From Umbelopsis ramanniana AG (Eukaryota; Mucoromycota; Umbelopsidomycetes; Umbelopsidales; Umbelopsidaceae): a stretch of 64,000 nucleotides of DNA. A program made the translations under genes and the position numbers. Every line of letters starts with the position of its first letter. Within the stretch, counting starts at the first letter, position 1. The stretch is from positions 310,001 through 374,000 of the forward strand of contig NW_026252095.1 of NCBI RefSeq assembly GCF_025399195.1. Direction: 5' to 3'. This document shows, in pieces, positions 1 to 12,577 of the stretch. A model generated the notes under the pieces. It ran no database searches and had not been told where the DNA came from. It saw nothing but the letters and a program-made list of their open reading frames with translations.

Positions 1-535
1 TGGATCGAAAAAGCGAAGCGCTGGATGTCACATCGAAAGTGTCACCTTCAGTAGTAGCTGAAAGCTCTTTACTGCCTGAAATAGATCAATCTGAGATAGA
101 GTACGCACCACAACCGGAAGAAGGTAAAAACAGTGAAAAAGACAAGCTACTCGTGTTTACAAATCTGTGTCTTTACTCATTCTTGCCTGCCACAGAGTTA
201 CCTTACCGACCAGAATTTGAAATTGACTTGTCTATCATTCCTCAAGAACCAAATTATGCTGTATACGAATTTGGGCACTTGTTGGACGTACCATCATCAA
301 TTAAATTGTTGTTTGAAGAAGAGGAGGAAGGCCAAACCGATCGTTTTCCGCAAGATGAATTTGAATTTGGTATGTATCATAATACTTAAGAACCCATGCT
401 TAGACAAGGACTAATGTATTGTCGTCTTCAATAGTATTTGGTTCCGAAGACATACCAAACGACCTCGATGATGAACAGCTTATTCGTGTCCCCTTTGATG
501 ACTTTCAGTTCGATGTAAATGCTTTGTCTGCCTAA
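1..535 (+). CDS. 3' end of an unrecognised acidic protein (5' truncated by window edge)
   Basis: The frame is already open at base 3 and continues without a start codon, so only the C-terminal part lies here. It runs to about 369; an intron with donor GTATGT (370-434) follows, then an exon of 33 codons ending in TAA at 533-535. The visible protein is strongly acidic, with a Glu-rich run (about 315-330) and repeated Asp/Glu/Phe motifs such as EFEF and FDDFQFD near the end. I recognise no domain. Acidic-aromatic tails of this kind occur in transcription activators and chromatin factors, but that is only a compositional resemblance. Confidence 0.6.
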
Positions 536-811
536 ACGTACTTTTTCCCTCGCCCCTCTGTATATAGCGCTAGCACAGTCCTCACGCCCCATCATTTGAA
601 GGCTTTTCAATTCATAATATATCGTATTACTATCTTACGTAGCCCTGGATTATTGTAGTATTGATATGATTGAGCGGGATGTCAGCGCTGTGGTAACTGC
701 CAGGGACATTTCCAAGAGCGATGACCAAAATTTTGTCACAAAAACCACATAAACTTACTCAAATTCGCTCGCAGTCGCCAATCGACACTTTATTCAACAA
801 CTCCAACACCA

Positions 812-2893
<2,082 letters not shown>

Positions 2894-2969
2894 ACAAGTT
2901 TACAAGCTTGTTATACTTTTTTTTTGTTTCCAATGCATCTATAAAGACTACCCATTGTACAGCTATTAT

Positions 2970-4909
2970 TTATTTCTTTTTGGAACCAGTAACACCTTCG
3001 TTTTCAAGCTGTTGAATTTCATCAAGGCTAAGTCCAAGAACCTCACTAAGAATTTGATGGGTGTGTTGTCCCAGATCTGGACCTGCCCATTCCGTTGATC
3101 CAGGCGTTGTGTCTAATTTAGGAGTCATGGCAGGTATCTTCACCTGCCATCCGCGACCGTCTTGTTCACTGCCCACCGTTACTTCTTCGATCATGCCTCT
3201 TGCTTGTATGTGCTCATCATTAACAAGATCACGAGCGTCATAGATTTTACCGGCCGGTACGGAGGCTGCTTCTAATTTTTCTAAAACTTGATCAGTAGTC
3301 AAGGTGGAGGTCCAGCTCGCTGATTGAAGGACAGGTTTTAGTACATATATTTGAATTTGGCAACCGTCATATTATTGCTCACCAATGGCGTCGTCAATCT
3401 TCTTCTGGTGGATCACACGTTCTTTGTTGGTCTCGTATTCAGCAGTAGCCTGGAAATATTGTGCAAGATTAGTTTGAGTTGCCGGTTTCGTATCATTTCA
3501 AATCAACATACCAAGTCTTCCCGTCCAGCTGCCTTCATGAGGCGCTTATAGATACTATCTCCATTGCCTCCAATAATAACATGTTTGCCATCGGCACATG
3601 GGTAAGTGTTGGTGGGAACAATGCCGGTGACTGTAGTACCAGATGGTGGGCGAATCTGATTATGGGCCAAAAAATCAGTATAGTCTCAACTTAACCGTAG
3701 TTGAAACGCGCAATACAGACCTCATTGAATCGATCAAACTCTGGGATGACGCCTTCCATCATACCTAGCACACTTTCATAAATAGCAACATCGACTACTT
3801 GGCCTGTTTTGCTAACTCCAGAATCTCCAATGCGTTGGCGTGCCAGAAGCCCCATCACCACTCCCAAAGCAGCATGCAATCCAGCCAAAGAATCTCCCAA
3901 ACTGATGTTAGGTCTCACTGGAGGCTGATTGGGATGGCCGTTAACGTAACGGAAGCCACCCATACCTTCACACACAGATGCGTAGCCTGCACGCTTTGAA
4001 TACGGTCCCGTTTGTCCGTAACCGGAAATACGAGTATAGATCAATTTTGGATTTGTCTTGTAGAGATCATCTAGTGGAAGTCGTGAATGTCAGTACATAT
4101 TCAAAAGAATTTAAACAATCTTCTCATTCGCAATGATATGAAGCAATGTATCTTGTTTGGGATGGTCTTTACCTGGGCCAAGACCCCATTTCTCCATGGT
4201 TCCAGGTTTGAAGTTTTCTATGAGAACATCCGATTCTTCAGCCAGCTTCTTCACCAAACTGATATGGCCATTAGCGAACCAACATAGTAGTATACTCGCT
4301 CTGCACAAAACATATATACACATACCTTCTTCCTTTTTCCGTGCGCAAGTCAATACACACTGATTTCTTGTTTCTTCCCAAGCTCCTAAACCAAGGGCTT
4401 TGACCATCCGAATCCAAGTGTCTCCACACTCGCAGCGGATCGCCTAGTTTAGGTGGCTCTACTTTGACCTAAGGATCACGTTAGCGTAGTTCTTGAGAAA
4501 TTATAAAAAACCGAAGTAATGCTTACCACTTGAGCACCGAAATAACTTGCATAAACGAAAACAAGTTGATTGTCAGCAAATTGACGTTCGACGTGGTTTG
4601 ATTTTGAATATGCTTACCCCAAGATAGTACCACAGAAAGGTCCTGCAATCAACTATGAAGGTTCAGGTGAGATTTATTTAACGGCGCTCGTGCCTTCGCG
4701 AATGAGTCCTCAGTATTACCTGTCCCAACTCCAACACACGAATGCCAGTCAACGGTTTTATATTAGGAGATTGAGTAGTTGCTGTGAGAAGCGATCTGTT
4801 AGGTTCTCGGGCAAATCTTATTTCTGAATGCCTAAAATGTGCTGCTCATACCTATTCCACGACGAATGGCGTGTAATGGTTTACTTTTAGCTATGATAGA
4901 TTGCAGCAT
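2970..4909 (-). CDS. Mitochondrial class III (CaiB/BaiF) CoA-transferase, SUGCT-like
   Basis: Family III CoA-transferase most like succinyl-CoA:glutarate CoA-transferase (human SUGCT), which would act on dicarboxylic acids in mitochondria. I placed the start at 4909: the first exon plus the next give a basic, Ser/Arg-containing leader (MLQSIIAKSK, then HAIRRGI) typical of a matrix-targeting peptide. Later exons carry the family signatures GQLIAGPFCGTILG, YFGAQVVKVEPP, GDPLR.W, the segment ESDVLIENFKPG, RISGYGQTGPY, and GDSLAGLHAALG, whose Asp is the expected catalytic residue. The C-terminal domain includes VPAGKIYD and ARGMIEE. About nine small exons are needed. The substrate cannot be fixed from sequence; formyl- or methylacyl-type activities are alternatives. 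Confidence 0.88.
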
Positions 4910-5078
4910 GATGTCAAATAGCTTATTGTTGTGCGGAGAATGTGTCAGCGCGAGATAATCTGAAATTTATATTTGATGGGGTCGGGATAAAGGTTTAGGA
5001 AGGTGGGAGGATAAAATGTCACCAAAGTCAAAATGAAAGTAGATTAAAAGACGTGGTTTTTGATTTATTTGCATGGTT

Positions 5079-6837
5079 CTAAGCATAGTATTGCAAAGAC
5101 ATCTTCTTCTTAGCTTGAACTTCCTGAATACCGTCCATAAAATCTTCATGGGTAACCTCCACAGCTCCTCGGCGAAGAGCCAACATACCGCCTAGAGAGA
5201 CAGGTTCAAAATAATTAGTAAATCGTTCATTCCGAACAACGCTACCGGGTTCCCATGCAACTTACTTTCAACACAGATGGCTTTGCATTGGGCTCCGTTA
5301 AACTCGTCACAGCATCGGGCAAGTTCTTCGTAGTTGACATCACCGCTAACGTTCATTTTGCGGGAATGGATCTGTATAATACGTGCTCTAGCTTCTTCAT
5401 CAGGGAGCGGAAATTCGATCTTTCGGTCAAGTCGACCTGAACGCAGCAAAGCAGGATCGAGAATATCTATACGGTTGGTAGCTGCAATAACCTTGATACG
5501 ATCGTCCGAAGAGAAACCATCCAGTTGATTCAAAAGTTCCAACATCGTTCGCTGTACCTCACGATCACCAGATTTTTCAGAGTCGAACCGCTTTGTACCA
5601 ATGGCATCCAATTCATCAATAAAAATGATTGCCGGTGACTTCTCCTTTGCCAAATTGAATGCGTCTCTGACCAGTTTGGCACCATCACCGATGAACATCT
5701 GTACGAGTTGTGGGCCAGCTAATTTCAAATATGCAGAGTTGGTTTGAGCAGCACATGCTCTTGCCAATAGCGTCTTGCCAGTACCAGGTGGACCGTACAT
5801 GAGAACACCCTTTGGTGGTTTGATACCGAGATTCTTGAATCGATCTGCGTGTGTCATAGGAAGAACAACAGCTTCGACCAATTCCTGAATTTGTTTGTCA
5901 AGACCACCGACATCGGTATAGTCTTCTGTTGGCTTTTCATCAACTTCCATAGCTTTAACTCGAGAATCATACCTAGTTGGCATTCATTAGTCGACGTCCC
6001 TTTCACTTTTCATATACACAGCCCAGAACCATTTACTTACTCGGCTGGCAATGTGTCGAGAACAAGATAACTGTCCTTGTTGACACCAATCAAATCACCA
6101 GGTTTCAAAGTTGCAGGATCAACAAGACCAATCAAAGGCAAAAATATCGTCTGTAGCGTAGGTAGCTGATTAGAAACAGAGTGTATAGCTTTTTGACATA
6201 CGCTGAGAACACTTCATACCTGACGAGTGGAAGTCTTGATGACAGCACATTTTCCTTTTCTAGTCGAGTCTAAATCAACATTTGCACCGTCTTCCTCTTG
6301 CTCGTCTTCCGGGTCCACATCAAGTAACTGCATATGACGAAAAGAGTTATTATCTATGGTCGTGTGGCAGGTGAGGCTAGCGTCCAACATACGAACCTCT
6401 ACAACATTTCCAACAAGATATGGAAGCTGTTTGTTCATCTTAATCTTTTCTTTGTTCTCCTTAATCTTTTCTTTCATTGAGTCTTGTTCATGTTTCAAAC
6501 GTGTATGTTCTGATCGCATGACCTGGTAACATATGCAGTTGTAAGTATGATTGGCGAAAATGACAAGCAGGAACAATATCATTCTTCAGTAAAGCCGCAT
6601 TTCTGCAATTCCGCTAACAGCAACTAGTATTTTTTCGAAAATGCCTCTACTGGAGACGTCGGCGTAGGTATTGTCCTGAGCGATCGTGGTATGAATTGGA
6701 AAGAAGCTCACCTTGATATCATTTTCCAAGAGTCTAGCTCTGTTTGTGATTTCTTCGTTCGAAAGCCGGTAAATCTCAGCCTCCAAGTCATCGTCTTGCT
6801 GATTCTCCCATAGTGATTTATCTTCTAACGTTGCCAT
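5079..6837 (-). CDS. RPT5: 26S proteasome regulatory ATPase RPT5 (PSMC3)
   Basis: AAA+ ATPase of the 19S proteasome base ring, which unfolds substrates and opens the 20S gate. The N-terminal exon starts [10 protein letters not shown] and leads into a coiled coil and OB-fold region. The AAA domain has [12 protein letters not shown], Walker A GPPGTGKT, Walker [11 protein letters not shown], sensor [13 protein letters not shown] and the [13 protein letters not shown] arginine-finger segment. The last exon ends LQYYA, the HbYX motif that docks into the 20S alpha ring, typical of RPT5. Stop codon (complement CTA) is at 5079-5081. Several introns interrupt the N-terminal half and one precedes the last exon at about 5260. 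Confidence 0.96.
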
Positions 6838-7711
6838 TTGAGTGTGAGGTGTAAGTTGTGTGAGCTATGCTTGAGATCTCTTGCTGACGCGTTCATAAGG
6901 CATCCAGCGTCGTTCATTTAAATTTGCCCGACGTCATATTATTAGCTGATACAATTAAATTCTCAAATTTATTGAATTTTGCAAAATCCTCTGATTGTTG
7001 TCGCTGAATATTAATGCTCTAAGCCCGCGCACCCATCCAACTTTACAATAAGAGGTGCTCACTACAGGGAATTCGTGATACAATAAACTAAGGCTGTATC
7101 ATTCAGTAGGTACAAGTGGAAAATTTCAAAAGATGAAGCAAAACGTCGAACTGCGGACAATACCACAAAGCAAGTCGACGCTAAACGAAGCTAAGTCCAG
7201 AATTTCCGCCATCATTTGGAGGGAAGGAGAAAAAGACAACTGTACATAGCCCATGCAGCGGCGAAGCATATCTTTTACAACCTGAAACCGGGCTCCAAGT
7301 TTTCCCAGTGGGGCAGCCACCATCATGGAGTTCATCTACAGCATTTGATATATAAAATTTCGACTGACCGCGGCGAGCACGTTGAGTAGCCTGGGGAAGC
7401 AGTAGACATCTACCGCCCGACAGGACGTGAAAGCCGGACATTCTTTGTTTCGAGAGGTGATCCCACACTTGTGACGCTCGCTCTTGAAATACAGTTGATC
7501 TGATACGTGTGACTAATCCAAACATGAGTTAAACAAAAGTTTCTTTTGAAATCTTCCCCCCTCTTTGCTATCATACAATAGCTCAGCACGATCAAAGCAA
7601 AGATCCGAGTTAAATAATTGTTATATTGACATTTTCTGCTTTACCAATGGTACAACTCAGTATGGAAAGATACATAATACAATACTATGTCCTTTAACAA
7701 TGTCTCCATTC
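6838..7711. other. Gap with one doubtful minus-strand ORF
   Basis: No recognised gene lies between the RPT5 start and the NmrA-like stop. AT-rich sequence just right of RPT5 is its likely promoter. A minus-strand frame from 7525 to 7181 stays open. It can also be spliced with a roughly 78-base intron (donor GTAGAT, acceptor TGTAG, about 7334-7411) into a small protein of about 88 residues starting MFGLVTRIRS. No family resemblance is visible, so I do not call it a gene. Confidence 0.3.
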
Positions 7712-8647
7712 TTAGTTTTCATCCTTCTTGTCTTCAAACTGGGGTACAATCCAGTCCTTGTTGCGTTCCAGATAATCACCAAAGGTATGAAGCTTGATAG
7801 GGTATGTTTGGAGGGACTTCAGGTCGATGGTATGCTCGAACATCTGCAAGGCATCCCACCATAGAGGCAGTACAGCAAAGATACCAACAGAAGCTGCTTC
7901 CTCTTTTGGTACGCACTTGGCCTTAAATTCTTGGCCAATAACGCGAGTCATTTTAGCAGCCATTTCGTCCAAAGTAGGGGTATCTGAAGCAAGCTCGATG
8001 ATTTGCGATTTCAACAGCTCGGGGTCAGCAAAAGCTGCTTCTGCATACTCTGCGATTGTTAGAGGATCGATCAATGGGAACTTGAAAGTAGTTGGCAATG
8101 TGGTTACAAGAGTGTGTTCGGTATGCAAATGTGGCCACTGAAGTTCGTAAATTTGGGGCATGAATTGATTGTCCATGAAGGAAGGGGGTCTCAAAACGGT
8201 CCAAGACTGAAATCCAGCTTCCTTCAAGTCTGCTTCCGCTTGGGCTTTGCATTCGCTCATGTGATACATAGGATGCTTAGGTCCATAACCAGGGAAATTG
8301 TCCTTTTGATCAAGGAGATATGCACTGATGTAAACAGCAGTGGTAGCTCCACCTTCTTTGGCACCTTGAATGATATTGCGAATTTGATCCACTTCCTTCA
8401 TGGATCCATATGTAGGTACAGTGTTGATGAGAACACCATCAATTCCCTTGGAAGCTGCTCTGATGGCATCAAGGTCATCGAAGTCTCCTTTGAAGAGCTT
8501 TGTACCCATCGCTTCCAACTCCAAGGAAGCGGGCGAGTCCAGGGATCGGACAAGTGCGTGGACGGTGTAATTCTTCTTTATGAGATCAGGAACTAGATAT
8601 TTTCCAATCTTGCCAGTAGCAGCGGTAACGAGGATGGTTTTTGACAT
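7712..8647 (-). CDS. NmrA-like NAD(P)-binding Rossmann-fold protein
   Basis: Intronless frame of 311 codons. I chose the ATG at 8647 because it places the nucleotide-binding motif at the extreme N-terminus (MSKTILVTAATGKIGKYL, glycine motif TGxxGxxG-like), as is usual in this family; an earlier in-frame ATG would add an unusual leader. NmrA/HSCARG-type atypical short-chain dehydrogenases bind NAD(P) and act as redox sensors or as reductases of small molecules. The segment LVRS after the second strand and the N-terminal fold agree with NAD(P)H use. The canonical SDR YxxxK pair is not evident, which fits NmrA-like proteins. Its substrate is unknown. It stands alone in a gene-poor stretch with no pathway neighbours. 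Confidence 0.85.
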   Translation of the reverse strand: MSKTILVTAATGKIGKYLVPDLIKKNYTVHALVRSLDSPASLELEAMGTKLFKGDFDDLDAIRAASKGIDGVLINTVPTYGSMKEVDQIRNIIQGAKEGGATTAVYISAYLLDQKDNFPGYGPKHPMYHMSECKAQAEADLKEAGFQSWTVLRPPSFMDNQFMPQIYELQWPHLHTEHTLVTTLPTTFKFPLIDPLTIAEYAEAAFADPELLKSQIIELASDTPTLDEMAAKMTRVIGQEFKAKCVPKEEAASVGIFAVLPLWWDALQMFEHTIDLKSLQTYPIKLHTFGDYLERNKDWIVPQFEDKKDEN

Positions 8648-10271
8648 TTCAATGGAAACTATTGATACGATTAACGGTAGTTTCTGGTAACTTGTATAAA
8701 TACTGCTGATCTGAGTTATCCAGCACAAACAGCAGTCTTTAATGCTATAAACTCAGCTCGGTCGAAAGTAATTCCAACGGCCGAATATTGGGTCAGTGCC
8801 TTCGCGGCAATCCAATTGCCGCGATGGCTGTTAAGCTTGCGTACGTCTCCCGGCCAAGGTTCATCCGAAAAGCTCAATGAAATTTCCAAACGTGTCAAGC
8901 TGTCAGAGGACATTCATAAATGTCGACGAATCCTTGTTACTCTGATTTTTGAAGCACTTCCTTGACGATATCTACAACATGCTTCACTGTTACCATGGCT
9001 GAATTTCATCCTATCAATGGCAGCGTAGGTATCAACTGTGAGAAGAGCCATGGACACACAAGGCGCAGATTTCGCGCTATAATTCTTTTTGAGTTTCCGT
9101 GATTAGAAATTCGTACAAAATAAACGTTGAGAAAAACCATACATGATGTATCCTTGCTGACATAACATACTCCCGGAGAAATTGGTCCTCTCCAATAATC
9201 AAAACGCATTTCTTGGTGGGAACTCGCTAAATGTTCGAGAATAAAAATGAAATGCAGAGCCAGAAGCAAGAGTATGAATCTACATGCACTGGATCATCAA
9301 TGATTGCTGTTTAGCGATACTTTGGCAGATTGTTTTCAAAAGTACAATTGAGCCAAGCAGGCTGAATGAGGCACAGAAGGTAGAAGTCCGACAAACAAAT
9401 TGACATGGTATGAGTATGCTTAGGAAAAAATCACAGCAACAGTCTGCGAAGGTACAGCTTCGTTGGATGCTTTTCAGGCCTTCATCGCATGTTAATAAAG
9501 CCCACAAGTGTATGACAAATATTCCATTATGTAGCTTGCTGTGCCGTTCATTGCCAATCTGCTACCATCGCTTTAAAATAGTAATAGGCGTTCATAATGG
9601 CCCCTCTTATGGCCCCTCTTATGGCCACTCTTTAGATTAATCGTTCCAGACTGTCATGCGGTTCACAAACAGCACATGAGTTTGCAGTGTCTGGAGCAAG
9701 ATGACTTTATTTTCTTCATACAGTACTGACCGTGTTAGAGAGTTGTTTCTAATTTACTGAAGAGATGCCGTAGTGCGTTCATATCTAGCATTCACCATAG
9801 TTCAAAACGGCTTTGTATGGATTCAGCTATACCCCAGAAAGCATAAGCGGATGGTATCAATGTAATATAAAGCCGTGCATGATATTTCAGCAATCAAACA
9901 TCCAACGTTCCGAATTCCATTAAGTGGCGTGATAATACTGTACCCTATTTATTTAAGTCTACGACAAAAGCATTTAATCTTCCTTCTTCTCCTTCAAATT
10001 TTTGTATGATGACGACTTTTTTTATTACTGTTACTTGTTGCATACTATCACTGCGTAAAAGTTTGAGGGCGTGACCAGACAACCACGATAATGAACAGAA
10101 ACAGCGATCGGTAAGAGATGGATGATGAGAAGTCATGCTAACAGTAATGGAAAGAACACTAGAAGGATATTTAGAATGTCAAGGGTAGTCTGCAGCAATA
10201 AGCTGACACTATATACAGAACGAACAACTTTGGAGCAACAAAAAAGGTCGTATGTAAGTTATCGGATTATC
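8648..10271. other. Gene-poor stretch, 1.6 kb
   Basis: No gene that I can support. On the minus strand, 9330-8914, short protein-like segments can be joined by plausible splice sites (see findings), but no family is recognised. A 12-base tandem repeat lies at 9597-9632. The rest is AT-rich sequence with scattered stops in all frames and probably holds the NmrA-like promoter and the ISU1 terminator. Confidence 0.4.
9597..9632. repeat. 12-base tandem repeat, three copies
   Basis: The unit ATGGCCCCTCTT occurs twice in perfect form, followed by a third copy with one change (ATGGCCACTCTT). It lies in the gene-poor stretch and is in no gene I can support. Confidence 0.9.
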
Positions 10272-10927
10272 TTAAGCGGTTGCGGCAGCCGGTGCAGCAG
10301 CATCGGCAGCAGGGGTAGAGGCGGCAGCAGCAGCACGCTTCTTCTTGTAATCCTTGATAGCGGACTTGATGGCATCTTCAGCAAGCACTAAGAAACACTT
10401 GACATTAATATCATATATATCTCAGGCATTGAACATCCTGAATAACAGACAACTTACTAGAGCAATGAAGCTTAACAGGAGGTAGGCAAAGTTCCTTGGC
10501 AATTTCAGTGTTCTTGATTTGACCAGCCTCATCCAAGCTCAAACCACGGACACGTTCAGTCATAAAGCTGCTGCTAGCAATGGCAGAACCGCAGCCGAAC
10601 GTCTTGAACTTGACATCGGTAATCTTGCCAGTGACATCGTCAACCTTAATTTGGAGCTTCATAACATCACCACAGGCAGGTGCTCCAACGAGACCAGTGC
10701 CAACTGAGGGGTCTTTCTTATCCATGGAACCAACATTTCGGGGTCTTTCGTAATGGTCAATAACCTGCGTGTGGGAGTCAGATTAGTCATTAAGTTTACT
10801 ACGTCAACCAAAAAATATTTCTTTCGAGAGCCCTTCATACCTTTTCGTGATACATTCTAGTACCAGTGGCCATGAGAGGTCGCTGAAGTACAGGACGAGC
10901 AATCTTAGAGCTTAATGTGCGAAGCAT
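10272..10927 (-). CDS. ISU1: Mitochondrial Fe-S cluster scaffold protein ISU1
   Basis: Scaffold on which the cysteine desulfurase complex builds [2Fe-2S] clusters in the mitochondrial matrix. Three exons. The leader MLRTLSSKIARP is basic and Ser-rich, a matrix-targeting signal. The mature part starts YHEKVIDHYERPRNVG. All three cluster-binding cysteines are visible (GAPACGDVMK, FGCGSAIASSS, KLHCSMLAE), together with the LPPVK motif recognised by the dedicated Hsp70. The intron at about 10390-10457 splits the Met codon of CSMLAE. The C-terminus is an Ala-rich tail (AAAASTP, then AAAPAAATA) of about 20 residues beyond the bacterial IscU end. Confidence 0.96.
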
Positions 10928-11114
10928 AATGATGTGAGTCAAAAAATTTGTAGGCTGGGGAAAGCTAGGACTTGCGGCCGAAGAGAAAATATATAAAAAT
11001 TGATGCACGTGATTTATTATTACTTATCAGATTTTATCTGAACCAAAGTGGATGGGAAGCGGACAGAGTCCAGCTTATAAAGACATAATTGGCCCTGCGT
11101 TATTATAGCATAAG

Positions 11115-12275
11115 TTATTCATTCATTGATCCTCCACACATCAATGCCATCCTATTTACCTTCTTGTTCACTTTAATAACATCCTTGCTATGTACAAGAG
11201 CATTCAGGCATTCAGTAGCGCGGTGTTTCGGTAACCCAGATTGATTCACTATAGTTTGCATATTCCTTGTTCCGGATAGCCGCTTCGGTAAGTCAAGGAA
11301 ATTTTTCCGTCTCAAAACCAATGAAATGAAATGAAGTGACTTACAATCCTTCTGGCGAGGCTCTTAATGTCTTTAATACTGTCTCCATATTTTTGGTGTG
11401 CTCCTGTTAAAAAAATCAACATTAATCCACAGTGTCAAGACTAGATATCAGCAACGTATAGAAACGCTCACCAATTGCTCCCGAAATTTCAGTGGTAATC
11501 GCTCAATAATCTTTCGTATGTCAATCTGGAGTACAACCGTCCAAGAAATTTAGTATACCAGGAAACCCCGTTGTCTGTGTAAGGACGAATGTTGGGAAAG
11601 ATTCAATCTCTGTACCTTCCGCGTGAATTTTCTCGCCATCCTCGTCGGCTCATCTTCCTTTTGCTCCTTTCCAACTTTTGCCTCGGCTCTCGTTGTTGTT
11701 GGACGCTTCCATGTGATGTTATTGTCAGTGGCTTTAGCATCCACCATAACTAGACGGGGGTCAAAGGAAAGCCATGTTAGTGTGGGCATTAGGTATAACA
11801 TGGAGCGGTGGTGAGTCTAAGAGTTGAATCTTACAGAGTGGTGATTGTGATGAAGGTTGCTTATTTGATAGTCTGTCGAATGAGGCATTGATGGGCGCCT
11901 ATATGACCATTGCATCGATGGTTAGTAGTTGCATGTATACATGGATGAGTTCATTCAAATTTCACAGCAGCGTACCTGTGGCCAGTTTATGGATGACCCA
12001 TTCGCGGTCATTCCAAACAAAAATGCGCCAAATGCGTCGTTAAAATCAACTAGAGCGTCGTTGACTTGCTTCAATTGTTCAAAATTACTGTGCATTAACT
12101 CGAATGATGCAGCTAGATCGGCTAGCGGTTCCTGAAAGGTATCAAAGCAGGTAGCATTGTCCAAAGTCGACGAGGTTTCTGCAGTGGATGTCACTGTCTG
12201 AGGTAAACCATATGTGAAGCGACGAGACGTCCGTCGATGTGGGGTCAATGTAAAACGACTTTTGGAGGAGAGCAT
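11115..12275 (-). CDS. DAM1: DASH complex subunit DAM1 with a winged-helix-like C-terminal extension
   Basis: DAM1 is the microtubule- and Aurora-regulated subunit of the DASH ring that couples fungal kinetochores to spindle microtubules. The ATG at 12275 gives MLSSKSRFTLTPHRRTSRR, then the signature block LADLAASFELMHSNFEQL and FNDAFGAFLFGMTANGS, ending NWPQAPI across an intron. Later exons carry a basic linker (NNITWKRPTTTRAE, then RMARKFTRK), a predicted helix (IIERLPLKFREQL, EHTKNMETVLKTL) and finally MQTIVNQSGLPKHRATECL, NALVHSKDVIKV, which reads like a helix-turn-helix plus wing. I joined about six exons by frame. The DAM1 head is secure; the tail's membership in the same gene rests on splice consensus and could be wrong. 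Confidence 0.8.
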
Positions 12276-12577
12276 GTAGGTTGGTTGGTTGGAATCAAGG
12301 ATTATTTTATTTTTCCCCAAATTCGAAATACGCGACAAAGCACGACCAATATGATACACGTGACGAACAACCGTTCGCGTCTTTAGGAGACCTCCCCGTT
12401 GCCATAACTAAACGTTAACTGGCATCAACAGTAATTAAAGTGTGTTTCAGTTGCTTTCCTGTTACAGCATTCCTTTGTATCTTCGTCAGCTTGAGGCATT
12501 TTCGTATGCGAGTTGTGTTTAGGAGGCAAATTAGTACGATATCGTCGGAAATCGTTGGATTGGATTTGTGCGTGTTT

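Noticed and set aside
8716-8913. Minus-strand frame of 65 codons next to the NmrA-like start
   Set aside because: It lies in the promoter of that gene, shows no exon context and has no recognisable fold beyond weak strand patterns.
9410-9640. Plus-strand frame containing the 12-base repeat
   Set aside because: Composition follows the repeat and random sequence; no start context and no family resemblance.
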